From positions 1 through 29,220 of the forward strand of contig CAZWEZ010000045.1 in the NCBI GenBank assembly GCA_964632795.1: a DNA stretch of 29,220 nucleotides, written 5' to 3'. This document shows positions 23,668-29,220 of this stretch, one piece after another. Positions within the stretch are counted from its first letter, which is position 1. The number at the start of each line of letters is the position of its first letter. This stretch comes from CAZWEZ01 sp964632795 (lineage in GTDB: Bacteria; Pseudomonadota; Alphaproteobacteria; Rhodospirillales; 2-02-FULL-58-16). A program made the translations under genes and the position numbers. The notes beneath the pieces are model-generated. The model did no database searches. It had not been told where the DNA came from and saw only the letters and a list, made by a program, of their open reading frames with translations.

Positions 23668-26600
23668 ATGGCTGAACCGGACGATCCATTTGAACGTCAT
23701 GATCTGTTGAAGGCCCGTCTAGCCCGCCTTCGAGATCATCTCCTCGACCTTAGCAACCGCAACCGATTGCTCTCGTTCAAGCACAGCGATCGGGCACGGA
23801 CCCACATCCGGGTGATCGACGAACTGCCGGACGTCCTGTTCGCCAAGCTCCTGGACAGCCAACGGCTTACCTTCAAACCCCTCCCCGAGCCGCAGAACGA
23901 ACCGCCCGACGAGCAAACGCCCGAATTCCAAATGGAACTCGAGGCGGCGCGGATCGGCGATGAGGACTACCGGAAGGCCATGGCCGAACTTGACCCCGAC
24001 GACATCTCGTCACCCGAGGCGGCGCTGGCCGAGCGCGCCTTGCGCGACCGCGTCCGGGCTCGGCTGGGCATGGCGCCCTGGACCGATGAAAGCGCCCTCT
24101 CACGGGCTGACTTCGCACGGCATCACGGCCTGGAGCCCAGTTACGAGTTGCCCGTGCCGAGCCAGATGGGCGATGACCCCGACCGTCATCTCGACGACGA
24201 GATCCAGACGCTCCTCTATCCCCGCGAGATGGATCGCAAGCTCCGTGGGATCGTCGACCAGGCTCGGACCATGCTGCAGGAGGCCGGCATCAGGACCCTT
24301 CGCGCCGCCTTCGGGTTCCTGGAATGGTACGAGGCCCAATCTTCCAGCAAGGGGCATCTGGCGCCCCTGCTTCTGGTGCCCGTACAGATCGACCCGAAGC
24401 CGTCCCGCCCCTGGCGCAAGTACCGTTTGCTCAGCGACGGTTCCGAGGTCGAGGTCAACAAGACCCTCACCATCCGGCTGCGCAAGGATTTCGGCTTCGA
24501 GGTGCCGGAGTTCGAGGAGAACGATACCCCGGAGCGCTACCTGACGAAGGTCGCCGAAGCCGTCACGCCACACACCCGATGGCGGGTCCGCCGGTTCCTG
24601 ACGATTGGCAACTACGGCTTCTCGAAACTGGCCATGTACGAGGACCTCGACCCGGAAGCCTGGCCAGAAGGAAAATCGCCGCTCGACCATGAGTTGATCG
24701 GCAAGGTATTGCTCGGCTCGGCTGCCGCTGATGACGAGCCGTTCTCGGCCCCGGATTACGACGTCGATAACGCGGAGATGGTGCGCCTGGCACCCTGCCT
24801 CGTGACCGATGCCGATGTCTCCCAGCACAGCGCCATCGTCGACGTGCTGAAAGGCAAGAACCTAGTTATCAAGGGCCCCCCGGGAACGGGCAAGTCCCAG
24901 ACCATCACCAACCTCATCGCGGCCTCGCTAGCGGAAAGAAAGACGGTCCTGTTCGTCGCCGAAAAGATGGCCGCCCTGGAGGTCGTGGGGAAACGTCTCA
25001 AGGACGTCGGCTTGGCCGAGTTCTGCCTCAACCTCCATGCCAACAGGGGCTCCAAGACGGCGGTTCTGGAATCCTTTCGTCAGCGCCTCGAGCTCCAGGA
25101 CCAGATTTCGCCGCCCGAGGTCCTCGATACGCAACTTGAGGAACTCGGCACCCTCCGCGACCATCTGAACGAGTACGCGAAGGAATTGAACCGCCCGATC
25201 GGCGCCCTCGGCATGACCGTGCAGCAGGTCCTGTGGGCCGAACAGCGGGCGCGGATGGCGGCCGGCGAGGCATTCGAGGCCGTCAGGCGCGTCCAGATGC
25301 TCGATGTCCTGGCGCTGGATCGCGTCGCGATGAACCACGCCCGGCAGACGATCGATGTCGCCTTCACCAAACGCGACGATCTGGCAGACGACCATCGCAG
25401 CGCCGAGGCGCACCCCTGGGGCTGGATTCAAAGCGAATCCCTGAACCCTTTCGAGGTCCGGGAAGCGCAGGACATTACCACCGAATGGTTGGGTGCTCTG
25501 AATGCCCTCGGGGATAGCCTCGGGACGCTCGAAGCCGCATACGGTGCGGCGCCGATTGACACGCCCAACGCCATTGCCGACCTGGTTTCGGTCGTCGAGA
25601 ACCTACCGTCGATTCCCGACCATACCTGCCTCCGCATAGCTGCGGCGCTAGCGGAGGCCAGAGCCCACGGCGCCGTACATCGGTTCCTCGAGGTGATCGG
25701 CCTGGAGAAGCCGGAACGGCCCGACGGGTCGGGGGCGTTCGTCGGGGATGCGCTGCCGCCGATGGATCAGGATTGGTTGGCGCTCGGCGAGAGGCTGGTC
25801 GAAACCGTGGATGCGCTCGCCAATATCCTGCCCGGCGTGGCTACCGTCGATGACGCGGAGCAAAGACTGGGGCAACAGGATCAGGTTCTCGATGACCTTA
25901 AGGATTTCCTCGTATTCGTCGATTCCCTACACCAATCGTGTGGAGCTTCGGGCGATACGACCCGACTCGCCCTGATGCGGTCCCTAGAGATCGTCGAGGT
26001 GCTGCGCGACGTGGACCGCGAGGTGCTCCTGCGCCGCCAGGCGGGACCGCTGGACGCCGCCAAGTCGATTCTGCTCGCCGCCAGGGAAAAGGCCCGGGAA
26101 ATCCGTTCCAGAGGCTCGGCGCTGGAGGCCGTCTTCGTTCTTCAACCGTTGCCGTCCCTAGAGGACGCCCACCGGCATGCCGTGGCCTTGCGCAGCGCCG
26201 GACGGCTCGGCTTCCTGCGATCCGACGTGCGGGCCGCGAAGAGGTTCTACCGGGCCCTGGCCAAGCAATCGAAGGGTGCCGGCGTGGCAAGCATGGCCGT
26301 CGCCCTCACGGAGTTCGCCGCCCACATGGCGGACACCCGTGAGTTCAGCGATGATCCGATGCTGGCCGAGGCCTGCGGTCGTTGGTTCCAAGGCGCCGAG
26401 ACCGACTTCGAGCCGCTCATCGAAGTGGGGGACTGGGCCCACCGGGTGCGCCAGGCAATTCCGCTCAGGGACGAGGCCGCCGAACCCCTGCGCCGACTCC
26501 TCCTCGAGGGTCCGCTGGAAGCCCTTGAGCGGCTGGGGGGCATGGCTCCCGATGGTGATACGGCGGCCCGACTGGCCGCCTTCCTGGAGTCCGTTCCGGA

Positions 26601-29220
26601 TGGAGAGGATCTGCGCTCCACGATCTCCGATGATCGGAGCTTTGCGGAACAGGCCTGGGTGGCCATTTCTGATCTCCGGGCCGCCGGTGTCAACCCGCAA
26701 GTCTCGTTCGCCGCTCTCCGTCAGGGAGCCGAGAGTTTGGGTGGCCTGGAAGGTTTCCGGCAGGCCGTTGCACAACAGGACGACGGCCCGGTCTTCGGGG
26801 ATCGCGGCTCCATCTCTGCCGAGACCCTGCGCCAAGCCCTGCAATTCGTCGAGAGTATCGCCGCCCTGGAGGTTCCCCCGCCCCTCGAGGGCCTCTTCTA
26901 TCGCCCCGATGCCGAAGCAACCCGCGATGCCCTTGCCGCATGGGCCGAGCAGGCCCGTCCCTCGATCGCCTTGGAAGTGGCAAGCCGCGACAAGGCCGTT
27001 GCCTCCACCAGGCTGTCGCCGGTCGCCTTGTGCGGTAGGGACGACCCGGGCGAGGCGCCGGTTGAGGCGTTGATCGACCGCCTGCAACGCGCCCTCGATC
27101 AACCTGAGTTGCTGCGCCAATGGTCTGATTTCCTGAAGGCCAAGCGGGCCGACGGCAAGCCGGAGTTCGTCCAAGTTATCGACGCGCTGATTGATCAACC
27201 GATCACCGCCGGGATCGCCAAGGCGGCGTACGATCGCCTGGTCTACGGCGCGTTGGCCCGCGCCGCCTATGAGCGTTCCCCCCGCCTCAACGAGTTCAGC
27301 GGCGTCTCGCAGGAAGCCGCGCGATCGAGGTTCCGAGACATCGACAAACGCATTCTCGATCTTGAACAACAGAGGCTGCGAGCCCGGCTCTGCCGGTACT
27401 CCATACCGGCGGGAAACGGCATCGGTCTCAAGCGCGAGTTCACTGAACTCTCGCTGATCCGGTACGAGTTGACGAAGACGGGACCAAGAAGTCGCCATGC
27501 GCCGATACGGGACTTGGTCCGGCGGGCCGGCGGGGCCATCCGCCAGATGAAGCCCTGTTTCATGATGTCTCCGTTGTCGGTGGCCACGCATCTTTCTCCC
27601 GGCGGGTTCGAATTCGATCTCATCATCATCGACGAGGCCTCGCAGATAACGCCGGCCGACGCCATCGGGACCCTGGCCCGGGCCAAGCAATGCGTGATCG
27701 TCGGAGATCCCCAGCAATTGCCGCCCACCTCGTTCTTCCGCCGCTTCGACGACGCCACGGAGGACGACGACGATGATGACGATGCGGACGGCGCGGAATC
27801 GATCCTCGACCAGGCGCTCGGCGTGTTCCGACCGGCGCGTGAGTTGAAGTGGCACTACCGGTCCCGGCATCAGAGCCTGATCGCTTTCTCCAACCGGCAT
27901 TTCTACGACCGGGGCCTGACCGTCTTTCCCTCGCCGAGCGACCAGAACGAGCGCCTCGGTGTCGAGTTCGTCAAGGTGGGCGGACCTTACGCCAGCCGGA
28001 GCAACCCGACGGAAGCCCAAGCCGTCGCCCAATGGGCTGCCGATTTCATGCGAAGGCATCCGAAGCGGTCCCTGGGCATCGTCGCCCTCAATCAGGTTCA
28101 GCGGGACCTCATCTTCGACGAAATGGAGCGACGATTCGGCCAGGACCGGACCGCCGAAGCCTATCGAGCGAGTTGGGAGGAAACCCTTTTTCCGTTCTTC
28201 GTCAAGAACCTGGAAAACGTCCAGGGGGACGAGCGCGACGTCATCGCCATCTCGATCACTTACGGCCCCAACGTCGACGGCCGAGTCCTCCAGAATTTCG
28301 GGCCGATCAGCCAGAGGAACGGTCATCGGCGGCTCAACGTCCTGTTCACCCGGGCCCGGGAACGGGTCGTCGTGTTCTCTTCCATGCGCCCCGAGCATAT
28401 CGAACTCAGGGACACCACCGGTTACGGCCCGCGGGCTCTCAGGAACTATCTGGATTACGCCCTCACGGGAAGGCTCGACCCCGGCACCGAGACCGGCCGT
28501 CCGCCGGACAGCGACTTCGAAGTCGCGGTGGCCGACCGGCTACGGTCCCTGGGCTACGAGGCCGTGCCGCAAGTAGGGGTGGCCGGGCGAGCGGGGCGCC
28601 ACTCGTATCGCATCGACTTGGGGGTCCGCCATCCCGACTTCCCCGGCACCTTCCTGCTGGGCGTCGAATGCGACGGGGCGACCTATCACTCGGCTAAGTC
28701 GGCGCGTGATCGTGACCGCCTGCGGGCCGAGGTCCTGGAGGGGTTGGGCTGGAAGCTGTATCGCGTCTGGTCCACCGACTGGTTCGCCAACCCCGACGCC
28801 GAGACCGAGAAGCTCCGCCACCATGTCGAGAGGCTGGCCGCCGATCGGCGAGCGACCATGGAAGCAGAACCCACAGAGGCGCCGCCACCACCGGACCAAC
28901 GAGAAGCGGAAGAGGAACCCTTGCCGCCGGGCGAAGCGATCAAGGACTCGGTGCCCGAGCCCGACGTGCTGCCCCACCCCAGCCTCGTCGAGATCGGGGA
29001 TACCGTCACCTATCGTTACCTGGATGGACCCGAGGAGACCCGGACCCACACACTGGTCAGCCAGGGTTACGATCCGAACGAGGGGACGATCAGTCCCTAC
29101 TCGGCCGTCGGCTCCGCCCTGAAGGAGGCCGAAATGGGCGAGGAGGTGGAGATCGTCGGCCCGCACAAGACCCGGACCGCCGTGGTCGAGAAAATCGTCA
29201 AGGGCGGAGGACCACCCGAG
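23668..29220 (+). CDS. Giant DUF4011-type SF1 helicase with Vsr/MTES_1575-like nuclease and GreA/B C-terminal-like domains (3' end outside window)
   Basis: The frame is open for 1851 codons to the window edge. Domains in order: (1) a DUF4011-like N-terminus (LRDHLLDLSNRNRLLSF, residues 20-40); (2) an SF1 helicase core split by about 900 mostly helical residues, with Walker A GPPGTGKS (403-410), Walker B IIIDEASQ (Asp1322-Glu1323), VGDPQQLPPTS, WHYRSRH, NVQGDERDVI and RRLNVLFTRARER (from 1554); (3) a PD-(D/E)xK/Vsr-like nuclease at about 1615-1710, with Glu1618, Asp1650 and Glu1667-Cys-Asp1669; (4) a Pro/Glu linker; (5) a GreA/GreB C-terminal-like domain at about 1773-1848 (EIGDTVTYR, then ISPYSAVGSAL and GEEVEIVGP). 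All catalytic motifs look intact. Domains 1-3 match a single-protein anti-phage architecture (DUF4011-helicase-Vsr, called Hhe in defence catalogues, from memory). The ATG at 23668 is the first in-frame start after a TGA at 23608. Confidence 0.88.
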   Translation, partial: MAEPDDPFERHDLLKARLARLRDHLLDLSNRNRLLSFKHSDRARTHIRVIDELPDVLFAKLLDSQRLTFKPLPEPQNEPPDEQTPEFQMELEAARIGDEDYRKAMAELDPDDISSPEAALAERALRDRVRARLGMAPWTDESALSRADFARHHGLEPSYELPVPSQMGDDPDRHLDDEIQTLLYPREMDRKLRGIVDQARTMLQEAGIRTLRAAFGFLEWYEAQSSSKGHLAPLLLVPVQIDPKPSRPWRKYRLLSDGSEVEVNKTLTIRLRKDFGFEVPEFEENDTPERYLTKVAEAVTPHTRWRVRRFLTIGNYGFSKLAMYEDLDPEAWPEGKSPLDHELIGKVLLGSAAADDEPFSAPDYDVDNAEMVRLAPCLVTDADVSQHSAIVDVLKGKNLVIKGPPGTGKSQTITNLIAASLAERKTVLFVAEKMAALEVVGKRLKDVGLAEFCLNLHANRGSKTAVLESFRQRLELQDQISPPEVLDTQLEELGTLRDHLNEYAKELNRPIGALGMTVQQVLWAEQRARMAAGEAFEAVRRVQMLDVLALDRVAMNHARQTIDVAFTKRDDLADDHRSAEAHPWGWIQSESLNPFEVREAQDITTEWLGALNALGDSLGTLEAAYGAAPIDTPNAIADLVSVVENLPSIPDHTCLRIAAALAEARAHGAVHRFLEVIGLEKPERPDGSGAFVGDALPPMDQDWLALGERLVETVDALANILPGVATVDDAEQRLGQQDQVLDDLKDFLVFVDSLHQSCGASGDTTRLALMRSLEIVEVLRDVDREVLLRRQAGPLDAAKSILLAAREKAREIRSRGSALEAVFVLQPLPSLEDAHRHAVALRSAGRLGFLRSDVRAAKRFYRALAKQSKGAGVASMAVALTEFAAHMADTREFSDDPMLAEACGRWFQGAETDFEPLIEVGDWAHRVRQAIPLRDEAAEPLRRLLLEGPLEALERLGGMAPDGDTAARLAAFLESVPDGEDLRSTISDDRSFAEQAWVAISDLRAAGVNPQVSFAALRQGAESLGGLEGFRQAVAQQDDGPVFGDRGSISAETLRQALQFVESIAALEVPPPLEGLFYRPDAEATRDALAAWAEQARPSIALEVASRDKAVASTRLSPVALCGRDDPGEAPVEALIDRLQRALDQPELLRQWSDFLKAKRADGKPEFVQVIDALIDQPITAGIAKAAYDRLVYGALARAAYERSPRLNEFSGVSQEAARSRFRDIDKRILDLEQQRLRARLCRYSIPAGNGIGLKREFTELSLIRYELTKTGPRSRHAPIRDLVRRAGGAIRQMKPCFMMSPLSVATHLSPGGFEFDLIIIDEASQITPADAIGTLARAKQCVIVGDPQQLPPTSFFRRFDDATEDDDDDDDADGAESILDQALGVFRPARELKWHYRSRHQSLIAFSNRHFYDRGLTVFPSPSDQNERLGVEFVKVGGPYASRSNPTEAQAVAQWAADFMRRHPKRSLGIVALNQVQRDLIFDEMERRFGQDRTAEAYRASWEETLFPFFVKNLENVQGDERDVIAISITYGPNVDGRVLQNFGPISQRNGHRRLNVLFTRARERVVVFSSMRPEHIELRDTTGYGPRALRNYLDYALTGRLDPGTETGRPPDSDFEVAVADRLRSLGYEAVPQVGVAGRAGRHSYRIDLGVRHPDFPGTFLLGVECDGATYHSAKSARDRDRLRAEVLEGLGWKLYRVWSTDWFANPDAETEKLRHHVERLAADRRATMEAEPTEAPPPPDQREAEEEPLPPGEAIKDSVPEPDVLPHPSLVEIGDTVTYRYLDGPEETRTHTLVSQGYDPNEGTISPYSAVGSALKEAEMGEEVEIVGPHKTRTAVVEKIVKGGGPPE

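Noticed and set aside
27742..27790. GAC/GAT triplet-rich tract in the helicase gene, suggestive of a microsatellite.
   Set aside because: It encodes an acidic loop (DDDDDDD) between helicase motifs and keeps the frame; too short and mixed in codons to call a repeat locus.
26158..28398. A minus-strand frame of about 746 codons opposite the helicase gene.
   Set aside because: It is antisense to intact helicase motifs and has no recognisable domain.
1..29220. CRISPR array, rRNA, intact insertion sequence or integrase.
   Set aside because: No regularly spaced repeats, rRNA-like sequence, transposase or integrase frame was seen; the only mobile-like sequence is the non-coding fold-back element.

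Overview
The window is GC-rich, densely coded DNA from a Gram-negative bacterium, most likely an alphaproteobacterium of the Rhodospirillales type. This rests on gene content: an Lpt cluster followed by rpoN, hpf and ptsN, a short single-domain RNase D, and a complex I NDUFA9-like epimerase. No rRNA or species-level marker is present, so the placement is an inference.

Region 1 (1-14894, all minus strand, read from high to low coordinates) is an envelope gene train. It runs RND-type inner-membrane transporter, very long YdbH-like AsmA-type bridge protein, YnbE-like lipoprotein, YdbL-like periplasmic protein, membrane-anchored FHA protein, three consecutive TolC-family outer-membrane proteins, and a partial ATP-grasp protein cut by the window edge. 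Most junctions are ATGA-type overlaps or gaps of 15 nt or less. The exception is 222 nt between the FHA gene and the first TolC gene. No periplasmic adaptor (HlyD/AcrA family) gene is visible, although an RND pump working with TolC normally needs one. This train is the best candidate here for an undescribed system.

Region 2 (14895-15167) is a non-coding fold-back element. It has a perfect 33-bp inverted repeat enclosing two hairpins of about 95 nt each, and it abuts the RND start codon. It looks like a small non-autonomous mobile element.

Region 3 (15237-23426) is housekeeping. An NDUFA9-like epimerase (minus) is divergent from tRNA-Leu(CAG) and rnd (plus). Then come kdsD, lptC, lptA, lptB, rpoN, hpf and ptsN on the plus strand. 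These cover Kdo precursor synthesis, LPS export, sigma-54, ribosome hibernation and the nitrogen PTS. Sigma-70-like promoters can be proposed before the tRNA, kdsD and hpf.

Region 4 (23427-29220) is accessory. After ptsN there is a possible truncated gene tail, a G-rich tract and an AT-richer leader. A giant open reading frame (1851 codons to the window end, no stop) then encodes a DUF4011-type SF1 helicase fused to a Vsr/MTES_1575-like nuclease domain and a GreA/GreB C-terminal-like domain. This is the architecture of single-protein anti-phage candidates.
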